Part shown: in pieces, positions 17,814-27,100 of the stretch
Layout: every line of letters begins with the position of its first letter
How positions within the stretch are numbered: position 1 is the stretch's first letter
DNA from: an uncultured Prevotellaceae bacterium
GTDB taxonomy: Bacteria; Bacteroidota; Bacteroidia; Bacteroidales; Bacteroidaceae
Assembly (NCBI GenBank): GCA_902775605.1
Contig: CACYNE010000003.1
Coordinates: 40,038 to 104,037 of the forward strand
Direction: 5' to 3'
Length of the DNA stretch: 64,000 nucleotides
The notes under the pieces: model-generated
Told to the model about the DNA's origin: nothing
The model's input: only the letters and a program-made list of their open reading frames with translations
Database searches by the model: none
Position numbers and translations under genes: made by a program

Positions 17814-18359
17814 CTATTTTTCTGCCAGGAAGAAAGGCATGCCCATCACGGAAGTCTCGCTGACCAGCTGGAACTGAGCTGTGGGGTTCTCACGATGGTA
17901 AGTGCTCACGTAGTTCACGCTGTCGCCAGGAATCAGAGAGTAAACCATGCGATCCAGAGGCTGGTCGAAGCACTGCTCCTTGTCGTTGTAGCGGCTGTAC
18001 TCTGCGCGATAGCTGCTGTAGGTCAACGTGTAGTTGTGGCGACCGGCTGTCATCCAGTTCTTCTCGTTCTCGTTCCAGATATAAGTCACCTTGCTCTCCA
18101 GCGTGCCGTTGGCGTCGTAGGTGTACTCATACTTACGGTGTGGTTTCAGTGTCACATTACCCTTGCGGCCCTTCACCTGTTTGTAAACAAACATCGCAGT
18201 GATGTCGTCACCCTGGCGCTCGGCGTTGAAGGCGTAATCACTCTTTGACTTGTTGGTCACTTCCTCGTAAACGTTGTTAACGGTCTCTGAGGTCAGAACT
18301 TGTGCCTTGGCACTCATGGCGGCAACGCACATCATTGTTGCAAATACTAACTTTTTCAT
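17814..18359 (-). CDS. DUF3836 secreted protein
   Basis: 181 residues with a signal peptide (M-K-K-L-V-F-A-T, cleavage after A-K-A). The mature part carries the YD-like strand pattern of DUF3836, a Bacteroides/Prevotella family: 'YEYTYDANGTLESKVTYIWN', 'YTLTYSSYRAEYSRYN'. Role unknown. It ends 42 bp from the convergent response regulator. Upstream (18360-18625) is AT-rich sequence without a recognised feature. Confidence 0.8.
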   Translation of the reverse strand: MKKLVFATMMCVAAMSAKAQVLTSETVNNVYEEVTNKSKSDYAFNAERQGDDITAMFVYKQVKGRKGNVTLKPHRKYEYTYDANGTLESKVTYIWNENEKNWMTAGRHNYTLTYSSYRAEYSRYNDKEQCFDQPLDRMVYSLIPGDSVNYVSTYHRENPTAQFQLVSETSVMGMPFFLAEK

Positions 18360-18625
18360 TGTTATTCGATTTTAAAATTTAATTGTTTCTATCCGTTAGA
18401 CGCTCAGTCCTTTCGATTTATTACAGACTTTCGCGTTTTTTTTGAAATATTTTTTTTCGATGCTCTTCTGCGTCGTTCTTTTGTCCATTAGACGTAGCGT
18501 GGTTGCGGAAAAGTTGCAGCGAATATGAAAAAAATTTTTTTTCTTTATTTTTTTATTTTCCGTGCAACTTTTGCCCTTTTTTATCCGTCTAACAATATAA
18601 TTCACCATATAAAAAAGGAAAAAAT

Positions 18626-18943
18626 ATGTTACTATCAACAACCCCCACAATTGAAGGTCATACCATTCGCGAATATAAAGGAGTGGTGACTGGCGAAACG
18701 ATTATCGGTGCAAACATCTTCAAGGATCTCTTCGCAGGCATACGCGATATAGTAGGTGGACGCGCCGGCAGTTACGAACGTGTGCTCGCTGAGGCTAAGG
18801 ACACATCCATGCGCGAGATGATGCAGCGTGCACAGGCCATGGGTGCCAATGCCATCGTCGGCATCGACATCGACTATGAGACCGTAGGCAACGGCGGCTC
18901 CATGCTGATGGTTGCCACCAGCGGCACTGCAGTGGTTATTTAA
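18626..18943 (+). CDS. YbjQ/UPF0145 heavy-metal-binding-domain protein
   Basis: 105 residues, the full length of the family. Conserved blocks '[23 protein letters not shown]', '[12 protein letters not shown]' and '[14 protein letters not shown]' are all present. Family members form pentamers; a metal-binding role is suggested but not proven. An AAGGAAAAAAT ribosome-binding site precedes the ATG. Monocistronic, with a strong terminator right after. Confidence 0.93.
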   Translation: MLLSTTPTIEGHTIREYKGVVTGETIIGANIFKDLFAGIRDIVGGRAGSYERVLAEAKDTSMREMMQRAQAMGANAIVGIDIDYETVGNGGSMLMVATSGTAVVI

Positions 18944-18954
18944 TTAAGAAAACA

Positions 18955-18989
18955 TCAAAAAAAAGCGCTCCATATGGGGCGCTTTTTTT
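18955..18989. terminator. Bidirectional terminator after the YbjQ gene
   Basis: GCGCTCC pairs with GGGGCGC (one G-U) around ATAT, with A-rich sequence before and T7 after. A short 10-bp-phased TATGACGC pair follows near 19098-19117. Confidence 0.85.
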
Positions 18990-19124
18990 GTTTCTTGTCA
19001 ACATCGATGTGTTTTTTATAACGTGTTTTTTTGCTTCTGCAAACTATATGTTTTACTTGTAAATAACAGGCGTTTTTCTGTGTCAATGCGCACTTTCTAT
19101 GACGCCATATGACGCTTTACGCTA

Positions 19125-19415
19125 TTATTTTACTTTCAAATAACTCTTCAGTGAGGTGACATAGTTCTCGAAGGCCTTGAGGCCCTGGGGCGTGATGCGA
19201 CACAAGGTGCAGGGCTTCTTGCCTTTGAATGTCTTCTCTACCTCAATATAGCCCGCCGATGAGAGCTTGTCAATCTGCACACTCAGGTTGCCGGCGGTGG
19301 CTCCCGTCTGCTCTTTGATGTAGGGGAACTCGGCCTCCTCGGCACTGACCAGCATTGACATGACGGCCAGTCGGAGCTCGGAGTGGAGTAGAGGATCTAA
19401 CGTGGGGAACATCAT
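19125..19415 (-). CDS. HTH_34 winged-helix transcriptional regulator
   Basis: 96 residues, one winged helix covering almost the whole protein: 'LHSELRLAVMSMLVSAEEAE', recognition region 'TGATAGNLSVQIDKLSSAGY', wing 'VEKTFKGKKPCTLCRITPQG'. This is the MarR/ArsR-like HTH_34 family, often paired with a membrane protein. Its start overlaps the stop of the upstream membrane protein by 4 bp, so the two are co-translated and probably control one another. Confidence 0.88.
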   Translation of the reverse strand: MMFPTLDPLLHSELRLAVMSMLVSAEEAEFPYIKEQTGATAGNLSVQIDKLSSAGYIEVEKTFKGKKPCTLCRITPQGLKAFENYVTSLKSYLKVK

Positions 19416-20107
19416 AGGCGCTGTTTTTTTACAATCAAACCAGGAATGGTCAGGCCGACAAGGGCAAACAGGAAGATGGTGAAGCAGGGAATGACGAAAG
19501 AAACTAAGGCCATTCCTGCAGGCGTTACCCCTCCGAAAACTATAAGCAGACGCTGACTAATCTCAAGGGTTTCCCATCCGAAGCAACCCAAACCGCCGAT
19601 GATACCAAAGACAACCAGCCAGCGCTGTTTCAGGATATGCCCCGTGATGGTGATGGCCATTCCCATGAGCAGCACAATGATTGGAGCCACTTTGAGGTTG
19701 ACGACGGCATATTCGCTTGGCGGCAGAATGCGACCGGCGATGAAGTTGAAGATGATGGCACTGGCAAAGAAGCCAAGGACAAAGATGGCAAAGGTGGACC
19801 ATGTCTTGGCAACCATCGTGCCAACGAGGCTCACGGGTGCTTTCGCGTGTTCCTTATTATGCTTGCGTGAGAAGAGCCAGATGATGATGGGCAGGATGAA
19901 CCAGAGCAGATGGCCTATGCCCATCAAGCCGTTGCTGGCTGCAAGGATATTGACGATGCCAACAAGGATGGCCATGCTCATGGTGCAGATGCCACCAATG
20001 AAAAGGCTGTCGCCCATTTCCTTGGATACGGTGCGACGACTCTGTGCTATCTGCTGGGTGATGATTTCAAGACTGCGCTCGGCAGTCAGATTGCTGTTTT
20101 CTTCCAT
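19412..20107 (-). CDS. Six-helix integral membrane protein
   Basis: 231 residues from M-E-E-N-S-N-L-T. The frame opens at 20212, but that start lies at the promoter box (20217-20224), so the internal ATG is chosen. About six membrane helices (for example 'GGICTMSMAILVGIVNILAA', 'LLWFILPIIIWLF', 'FAIFVLGFFASAIIFNFIAG'). Function not recognised; genes of this kind typically precede HTH_34 regulators in Bacteroidetes. Confidence 0.75.
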   Translation of the reverse strand: MEENSNLTAERSLEIITQQIAQSRRTVSKEMGDSLFIGGICTMSMAILVGIVNILAASNGLMGIGHLLWFILPIIIWLFSRKHNKEHAKAPVSLVGTMVAKTWSTFAIFVLGFFASAIIFNFIAGRILPPSEYAVVNLKVAPIIVLLMGMAITITGHILKQRWLVVFGIIGGLGCFGWETLEISQRLLIVFGGVTPAGMALVSFVIPCFTIFLFALVGLTIPGLIVKKQRL

Positions 20108-20216
20108 TGTTTTAATGATTCTTTGTTGATAATGGTTTTTAAAATTCTCTTTTGTACTGCGGCTGTCCTCCTGCAGAAAGGACAGTTTAAGTACATTGCG
20201 TTTCGAAATCACGATG

Positions 20217-20224
20217 CAAAGATA
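20217..20224 (-). promoter_or_regulatory. -7 box of the membrane protein/HTH_34 operon
   Basis: TATCTTTG followed by C on the minus strand, about 110 bp before the ATG at 20107. Confidence 0.6.
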
Positions 20225-20330
20225 AATAAGTTTATTTTATAAACCAAATTATTTCGCAAATAATTTATCAGATTAACTGAAATTTAACAAATGGAAGGGT
20301 TGTTTCGCCCTGGGCGATGATGCTAAAAGA

Positions 20331-20939
20331 CTATAGGTCGCACTTATAGCCGATGGTGAGCAGGAGGACGCTGTTGCGGATACTGCCGTTGCTGAACCAG
20401 GCGTTTCTGATCTGGTCGTCCTTGTTCATCTTGGTGAGACCGAGGTGATAGCGGAGCTCCAGGAACCAGAGATCGCCGTCATCGTCAGTATAGCAGTTCC
20501 AGTTTAGGGCGAGGGGAGCCGAGAGACTGAAGGTCTTGAGATCGCTGGCATAGTTGGTGCTGTTCATGCGAGCACTGAGGATGAAGTCGGGCTGGATGCC
20601 GGCTTTCAGCGTGAAGGGACCGGCACTGAAATTCATCAGAACGGGTACGCTGAGCACGTCGAGCCAGAGGTCCTTGTCGGCATCCAAGAAGCCCACACTC
20701 TGATAGGTGTTAGTAATGCCTGCTGAGGGTGCGAACCAGTCGGTGAGGTTGTAGCCCACCTCGGCATTGAAGGCCAGGGCCCAGCGGGTTTTTACATCCT
20801 TGACGTCGCCCGCAAAGGTGGACATGCCACCACCAAGGGCATAGGATGAATACCACTCGCCCTGACGAATCTGTGCCTGGGCTGCGAAATTGCCGCAAAG
20901 GAGTACAGCGGCAAGGAGCAGGAATCTAACTGTTTTCAT
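20331..20939 (-). CDS. PorT-like outer-membrane beta-barrel protein
   Basis: 202 residues with a signal peptide (M-K-T-V-R-F-L-L-L, cleavage after A-Q-A). Alternating strands such as 'GGGMSTFAGDVKDVKTRWAL', 'FNAEVGYNLTDWFAPSAGI' and the last strand 'LLLTIGYKCDL' fit an eight-stranded barrel of the PorT/outer-membrane-beta-barrel group. The C-terminal residue is leucine rather than aromatic. It lies 22 bp after the SulP gene in the same direction and may be co-transcribed. Confidence 0.75.
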   Translation of the reverse strand: MKTVRFLLLAAVLLCGNFAAQAQIRQGEWYSSYALGGGMSTFAGDVKDVKTRWALAFNAEVGYNLTDWFAPSAGITNTYQSVGFLDADKDLWLDVLSVPVLMNFSAGPFTLKAGIQPDFILSARMNSTNYASDLKTFSLSAPLALNWNCYTDDDGDLWFLELRYHLGLTKMNKDDQIRNAWFSNGSIRNSVLLLTIGYKCDL

Positions 20940-20961
20940 AGATTAACAAGGTCTTAATTTT

Positions 20962-22638
20962 CTATTTTACAATTTCACGAGCACGTGCCAGTGCCAGGTC
21001 GATGTGGTTACAGATGTTCTCTTCGCCCAAGAGCTTGGGGAATCCGTTGCGGTTGAGCACAGCCTCCACCTTCTCGCTGACACCCGAGAGAACCACGGTG
21101 ATGCCTTCCTTCTGGCTCATCAGGCACATGTTCTCAAGGTTGTGCAGACCCGTAGAGTCGATGAAGGGTACCTTACGCATGCGAATGATGCGCACCTTGG
21201 GACGCTTGCCGAAGCCTCCCATGAGGTCCTCGAACTTGTTGCCGGCACCAAAGAAGTAAGGACCGTTGATCTCATAGACCTCAACACCTGCTGGGATGGT
21301 GAGGTGCTCCAAATTGCCACGCTCCATGTCAGCATCCTCATTGAGGTCAATCTCGTCGTAAACGGCCTTGACGTCGGTGGTCTCAGACATACGCTTCATG
21401 AACAGCAGGCAAGCGCAGACGATGCCTACCTCGATAGCGATGGTGAGGTCGAAGATGATGGTGAGCAGGAATGTGAGGATGAGCACGGTGACATCGCTCT
21501 TGGGATTACGCATTAGGGCGGCAAACGAACGCCAGCCGCTCATGCCATAGCTCACCACGACGAGCACGCCGGCCAGACAGGCCATGGGGATGTACTGGGC
21601 CAGGGGCATGAGGAACAGGAAGATAAGCAACAGCACCACGGCATGGATGATGCCGGCGATGGGGGTGCGTCCACCATTATTTATATTGGTCATGGTACGG
21701 GCGATGGCGCCTGTGGCGGGGATGCCGCCGAAGATGGGCGACACGATATTGGCCACGCCCTGACCGATGAGTTCAGTGTTGGAGTTATGATGATCGCCAA
21801 TGACACCGTCGGCCACGGTGGCAGAGAGCAGACTCTCGATGGCACCCAGGATGGCGATGGTCATTGCAGGGGCAACAAGGCCCTTGATGGTCTCCCAGGT
21901 AAGTTCGGGCACCACGGCGTCGGGCAACTGTGACGAGATGCTGAATCGGTCGCCAATGGTCTCGATAGAGGTGACACCGGCATATTGCTTCAGCACCAGC
22001 ACAACCACCGTCATGACGATGATGGCAATGAGCGAACCGGGGATGCGCTTGCTGAACTTAGGCGCAGTGGCGATGATGGCCACGCTGACCAAGCCCACAC
22101 CAGCACTCCAGGGGTCGATGTGCGTCAGGTTTTGGAAATAGGCTATCCACTTCTCGATGAAGTCGCTGGGCACGCTGGCCATATCCATGCCAAGCAGATC
22201 CTTGACCTGGGTGGTGAAGATGGTGACGGCGATACCACTGGTGAAGCCAACGATGATGGGATAGGGGATGTACTTGATGATGGTGCCAAGGCGCAGTAGG
22301 CCAAAGCCAATGAGGAAGACACCTGCCATCAGTGTGGCGATGGTGAGGCCCTGCATGCCATACTGATTGATGATGCCGGCCACGATGACGATGAACGCAC
22401 CGGTGGGACCACCAATCTGTACCTTGCTGCCGCCGAGGGCAGAGATGGCGAAACCAGCCACAATGGCGGTGATAATACCTTTTTCGGGTGACACACCGCT
22501 GGCAATACCAAAGGCAATGGCCAGAGGCAGGGCTACGATGCCCACAATGAGACCGGCCATGAGGTCGGCCATGAATGTCTGTTTGTTGTAGTTCTTAAGA
22601 GTCGAAAATAATTTCGGCTTGAAATCGAAAGTTTTCAT
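20962..22638 (-). CDS. SulP-family anion transporter with STAS domain
   Basis: 558 residues from M-K-T-F-D-F-K-P; the frame is open to 22731, but the extension crosses the promoter box. Ten or more membrane helices with the SulP signature 'DLMAGLIVGIVALPLAIAFG' and 'GPTGAFIVIVAGI', then a C-terminal STAS domain (~residues 440-555; 'VYEINGPYFFGAGNKFEDLM', 'FIDSTGLHNLENMC', where the S/T-G-L loop is conserved). Likely imports sulfate, bicarbonate or a carboxylate; the substrate cannot be fixed from sequence. Confidence 0.93.
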   Translation of the reverse strand: MKTFDFKPKLFSTLKNYNKQTFMADLMAGLIVGIVALPLAIAFGIASGVSPEKGIITAIVAGFAISALGGSKVQIGGPTGAFIVIVAGIINQYGMQGLTIATLMAGVFLIGFGLLRLGTIIKYIPYPIIVGFTSGIAVTIFTTQVKDLLGMDMASVPSDFIEKWIAYFQNLTHIDPWSAGVGLVSVAIIATAPKFSKRIPGSLIAIIVMTVVVLVLKQYAGVTSIETIGDRFSISSQLPDAVVPELTWETIKGLVAPAMTIAILGAIESLLSATVADGVIGDHHNSNTELIGQGVANIVSPIFGGIPATGAIARTMTNINNGGRTPIAGIIHAVVLLLIFLFLMPLAQYIPMACLAGVLVVVSYGMSGWRSFAALMRNPKSDVTVLILTFLLTIIFDLTIAIEVGIVCACLLFMKRMSETTDVKAVYDEIDLNEDADMERGNLEHLTIPAGVEVYEINGPYFFGAGNKFEDLMGGFGKRPKVRIIRMRKVPFIDSTGLHNLENMCLMSQKEGITVVLSGVSEKVEAVLNRNGFPKLLGEENICNHIDLALARAREIVK

Positions 22639-22680
22639 TACTTTTCTTTTATCCTTGTGATATCCTTGTGAAATCGAGTG

Positions 22681-22688
22681 CAAAGTTA
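22681..22688 (-). promoter_or_regulatory. -7 box of the SulP gene
   Basis: TAACTTTG followed by C on the minus strand, 43 bp before the ATG. Confidence 0.6.
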
Positions 22689-22816
22689 TACAAAAAAATG
22701 GAAAAGAAAAGACTGTGTGCGATAACAACAATAAAAAAATATCATTTTCTTGATTTATATCGGGCTAAAGAAGTAAAAAAATGACCATTTTCGATGGTTG
22801 TTTACCAATTATTCAC

Positions 22817-22824
22817 TATCTTTG
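22817..22824 (+). promoter_or_regulatory. -7 box of the histidine phosphatase gene
   Basis: TATCTTTG, 48 bp before the ATG at 22872. Confidence 0.6.
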
Positions 22825-22871
22825 TGGCTGAAATCAATAAACATTACTACGCAACATAATTATTTAGTTCA

Positions 22872-24149
22872 ATGAAAAGAATCTTCCATGTCCTTATCCT
22901 ATGGACAATTGCCCTCTCTTCATGGGCACAGGGCGTTTCGGCGCTTGAACAGGTGAAGGCCGACCCAAGAAAAAGCTACGGCACGGACTATCCCTATTCG
23001 TTTGAGAAGGTGACGCTGACCAAGGCTCCCAGTGGCTATGCGCCGTTTTACATCAGTCACTACGGACGTCACGGATCGCGTTACTACTGGAACGATATGC
23101 TGTATCGCGAACTGGACTCACTTCTCACCAAGGCGCATCGCCAGCATCAGCTCACCGCCGATGGTGAGGCTTTCCGCGTGAAGTTCATGGCTGCCAAGGA
23201 CGAGTTGGCAACGGGTGTGAGCGAGTTGAGCGACCTGGGATGGGAGCAGCATCAGTTCATTGCCAGGACGATGTACAACAACTTCGAGGAGATGTTTAAG
23301 AAGGGTGGCGACATCTATGCCATCTCGTCGCTTACGGGTCGCTGCGTGCTCAGCATGGCGTCGTTCTGTCAGGAGCTTACTCAGTGTAACCCCAAGATTG
23401 AGATTCGCATGGAGTCGGCACGTAAGGTGCTGGACGGCGTGAAGCCCGATGACCGTCAGAACCCCTTGCGACTGAAGTTCCCCAAGTCGCATCCGCGCTT
23501 TGAGCAGAACCGCAAACAGTTCCAGTATAACGACAACCTGCGCGAGAAGATTGTTGCGCGCGTGTTTACCAGCACCGAAGGTCTGCCGGGCAATGTACAG
23601 CATATTGGCAGCAACCTCATCAACCTCTATACCTCGCTGCCCAGCATCGGCCACGACGGCATGATGGGCAACATTATCAAGGACGAGGAGATGGCTGCGC
23701 GCTGGGAGAACGAGAATCTGGGAGGATATACCTGGGTGTTTGAGCCTCGCTATGATATGGCACCCATCCTGCGCGATATCATCAACAAGGCAGAAAACAT
23801 TGTCAGTGGCAAGAGCAACCGTCTGGCCGACCTGCGCTTTGGTCATGACACCTGTCTGGGACCGCTCACCGTGTTGATGGGCATCAATGGTGCCGACAAG
23901 GACCCGGAGGATCCCTATGAGGTGAAGAACTGCTACCAGAACTGGCAGACGGGCAAGGCCTCAAACCTGCAACTCATCTTCTATCGCAGCAAGAAGCAGG
24001 GCGAGCCCATTCTCATCAAGTGTCTGCTCAACGGCAAGGAGTCAACGCTGCCCTTGCCCGCCGACCGCTATCCTTATTATAAATGGGACGATTTCAAGAC
24101 CTACTATCAGAAAGTGGTTGACAACGCTATATCGCTCGCAACACGTTAA
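22872..24149 (+). CDS. Secreted histidine phosphatase (MINPP/phytase-like clade)
   Basis: 425 residues with a signal peptide (M-K-R-I-F-H-V-L, cleavage near S-W-A-Q). The catalytic R-H-G-x-R motif is in 'ISHYGRHGSRYYW' (~residue 60) and the proton-donor H-D in 'DLRFGHDTCLGPLTVLMGI' (~residue 323), which places it in branch 2 of the histidine phosphatase superfamily. Bacteroidales members include an inositol polyphosphate phosphatase, so phosphate release from phytate or inositol phosphates in the periplasm or on vesicles is likely. Its 3' end overlaps the convergent mfd stop by 23 bp. Confidence 0.87.
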   Translation: MKRIFHVLILWTIALSSWAQGVSALEQVKADPRKSYGTDYPYSFEKVTLTKAPSGYAPFYISHYGRHGSRYYWNDMLYRELDSLLTKAHRQHQLTADGEAFRVKFMAAKDELATGVSELSDLGWEQHQFIARTMYNNFEEMFKKGGDIYAISSLTGRCVLSMASFCQELTQCNPKIEIRMESARKVLDGVKPDDRQNPLRLKFPKSHPRFEQNRKQFQYNDNLREKIVARVFTSTEGLPGNVQHIGSNLINLYTSLPSIGHDGMMGNIIKDEEMAARWENENLGGYTWVFEPRYDMAPILRDIINKAENIVSGKSNRLADLRFGHDTCLGPLTVLMGINGADKDPEDPYEVKNCYQNWQTGKASNLQLIFYRSKKQGEPILIKCLLNGKESTLPLPADRYPYYKWDDFKTYYQKVVDNAISLATR

Positions 24150-27100
24150 CTGCCTCGCCCACCGTGGGCACTTCCGTAACCACCATCGAGCGCTTGCCGT
24201 TCTGCTCTCGCAGATTACAGCGACGCACGTTGGTGGTTGCGTATTCTATGACGCGACCAAAGGCCTCGCTCTGATAGAACGGACTGCGGGCGTTGCTCAC
24301 GAAATATAGGAACATGCGGCCTTGCTTCAGCATAATCTTCTCGCAGCCCAGGCGCTTGCCATAGCGACGGAGGGCCACCACCTGCAGTAGTTCCTCGGCC
24401 TGCGGGGGTAGGGGACCGAAGCGGTCGATGAGTCGCTGGCGATAGGCCTCTAACTCCTGGTCGTTGCGGGTATTGTCCAACTCGCGATAAAGCAGCATGC
24501 GCTCTGAGTCGCTGGGCACATACTGGTCGGGGAAGTACATCTCGAGGTCTGACTCGAGGTTGCAGTCAGCGACAAAGTCGCTGGAGAAATGGCTAGAATC
24601 TCTAGAGTCTCTAGATTCTCTAGAATTTCTAGAAGATCTAGATTCTCCTAGATTGGAGTCATTGGCAGCCTCGGCTTCGGGTTCCTCGTTTCTCAATTCT
24701 GCCATTGCCTCATTGAGAATCTTCTGATAGGTCTCGTAGCCCAGGTCAGAGATAAAGCCACTTTGCTCGGCACCAAGCAGGTTGCCGGCACCGCGGATGT
24801 CGAGGTCCTGCATGGCGATATTGATGCCGCTGCCCAAATCGGAGAAGTTCTCCAGAGCCTCCAGGCGCCGACGGCTATCTACAGGCAGGGCCGACAAAGG
24901 GGGCGCCAACAGATAACAGAATGCCTTGCGATTGCCTCGGCCCACACGACCACGCATCTGGTGCAGGTCGGAGAGTCCGAAATACTGGGCACTGTTGATG
25001 ATGATGGTGTTGGCGTTGGGGATGTCGATGCCATTCTCGACGATGGTGGTCGAGAGCAGCACGTCGTAGTCGTAGTTAGAAAAGTCGAGGATAATCTTTT
25101 CAAGTTCCTCGGGCTTCATCTGACCATGACCGACGGCGACGCGGCAATCGGGGATGTACTTATGAATCATCTCGGCGATATGGGTCAGGTCGCTGATGCG
25201 ATTGTTGACGAAATAGACCTGTCCGTTGCGACTCATCTCAAAGTTGATGGCATCGGTGACAATCTCGGCCGAGAAGGTATGTATCTCTGTCTGAATAGGA
25301 TAGCGATTGGGCGGGGGCGTCTGGATGACGCTCAGGTCTCTCGCGCCCACCAACGAGAATTGCAGGGTGCGAGGAATGGGCGTGGCACTCATGGTGAGGG
25401 TATCGACATTGGTCTTCATTTGGCGCAGCTTTTCCTTGGTCGATACGCCAAACTTCTGTTCTTCGTCGATGATAAGCAGTCCTAAGTCCTTGAACTTCAC
25501 GCTCTTGCTGATGAGTTTGTGGGTGCCAATCAAGATATCCACCTTTCCCTCGGCCAAGTCCTTCAAAAGGGCTGTAGTCTGTTTGGTGGTGCGGGCACGC
25601 GTGAGGTAGTCCACCTTCACAGGCATATCCTTCAGTCGGCCCATGAAGGTGCGGTAGTGCTGATAGGCCAATACGGTGGTGGGCACCATCACGGCCACCT
25701 GCTTACCATCGACGGCAGCCTTGAAGGCGGCACGCACGGCCACCTCGGTCTTACCAAAGCCCACATCGCCGCACACCAGACGGTCCATGGGTTTCTGCAT
25801 CTCCATATCGGCCTTCACATCCTGCGTGGCTTTGAGCTGGTCGGGGGTGTCCTCATAGAGGAACGACGCCTCGAGCTCGTGCTGCAGATAGGTATCATGG
25901 CTGAAGGCAAAGCCCTTCTGATGCTTACGGGCAGCATAGAGTTTGATGAGGTCGCGGGCAATGTCCTTGATATGTTTCTTTGTGCGCTCCTTCAGACGCT
26001 CCCACTGGCCTGTGCCCAAGGTGGACATGCGAGGTTGCTGACCATCTTCCTGCGACTTGTACTTCGATACCTTATATAAAGAATGGATGCTGACATAGAT
26101 GGCGTCGCCACGCTGGTAGATAATCTTGATCATCTCCTGATATTGCTGGCTATTGGTTGATGACTGTTGGCCATTAGCAATAGGCATGCGTACCAGTCCG
26201 CCAAACTTGCCGATGCCGTGGTCCACATGCACCACGTAGTCGCCCACCTCAAACTGCTGAATCTCCTTCAGCGTCAGGGCCACCTTGCCACTGCGGGCCT
26301 TGTCGCTCTTGAGGTTGAACTTATGGAAGCGGTCGAATATCTGATGGTCGGTAAACAGGCACAGGCGGGCATCGGTATCAATGAAACCCTCGTGAAGGGT
26401 CTTGTCAACGGGGATGAACTCTATGCCTTGCTTCATCTCGGCAAAGATGTCCTTCAGACGCTCCTGCTGCTTTGCGCTGTCAGCAAGAATATAGAGCTTA
26501 AAGCCCTGCAGCAGATAGTCCTCCAAGGACTGCGTCAATAGCTCGAAGTTCTTGTGGAACAGGGGCTGAGGCTTGATGTTGAATTTGAGGTTTGAGGTTT
26601 CTAATCTCATACCCCCCAAATAAATCTTGCGGAAGGGATCGGCATCGGCAGCAAACTGTGAGCCAGTGATAATTTGGCTGTCGCGTTGCATTTCCTTCTC
26701 AATCTGGCGCTGCTCCATCTCAGTGGCTTCGGCCATTCGTTCCTGCATGGCCTGTTGTGAGAAGCCGTCCTGATAGATGCGTTCGATGGACTCGCGAATG
26801 AACTGAAGGTCTCGCGTCACCAGCAGGGTATCGTTGGGCAGGAACTTCAGGATAGACTCTTTCTCTTCGACGGCGGTAAGTTCGGGCACGATGTCCACGC
26901 TGTTGCAGCGCTCCTTTGACAACTGGTTCTCCACCTCGAAGGTGCGGATGGAGTCGATGTCGTCGCCAAAGAAATCGATGCGGAATGGGTATTCGTTGCT
27001 GTAGGAATAGACGTCGAGGATGGAGCCGCGAAGGGCAAACTGACCTGGTTCATAGACATAGTCCACCTCGCGGAAGCCAAAGTCGCGCAGCGTCTTGCAG

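Noticed and set aside
18396-18650. 84-codon minus-strand frame in the AT-rich gap before the YbjQ gene
   Set aside because: Lysine/phenylalanine-rich translation of AT-rich DNA, overlaps the YbjQ ribosome-binding site and start; no promoter or family.
19412-20212. Longer starts for the membrane protein gene (and likewise for sulP, DUF1599 and the glycosyltransferase)
   Set aside because: The extensions cross a TAnnTTTG promoter box and encode low-complexity or non-family residues; internal ATGs give family-like N-termini.
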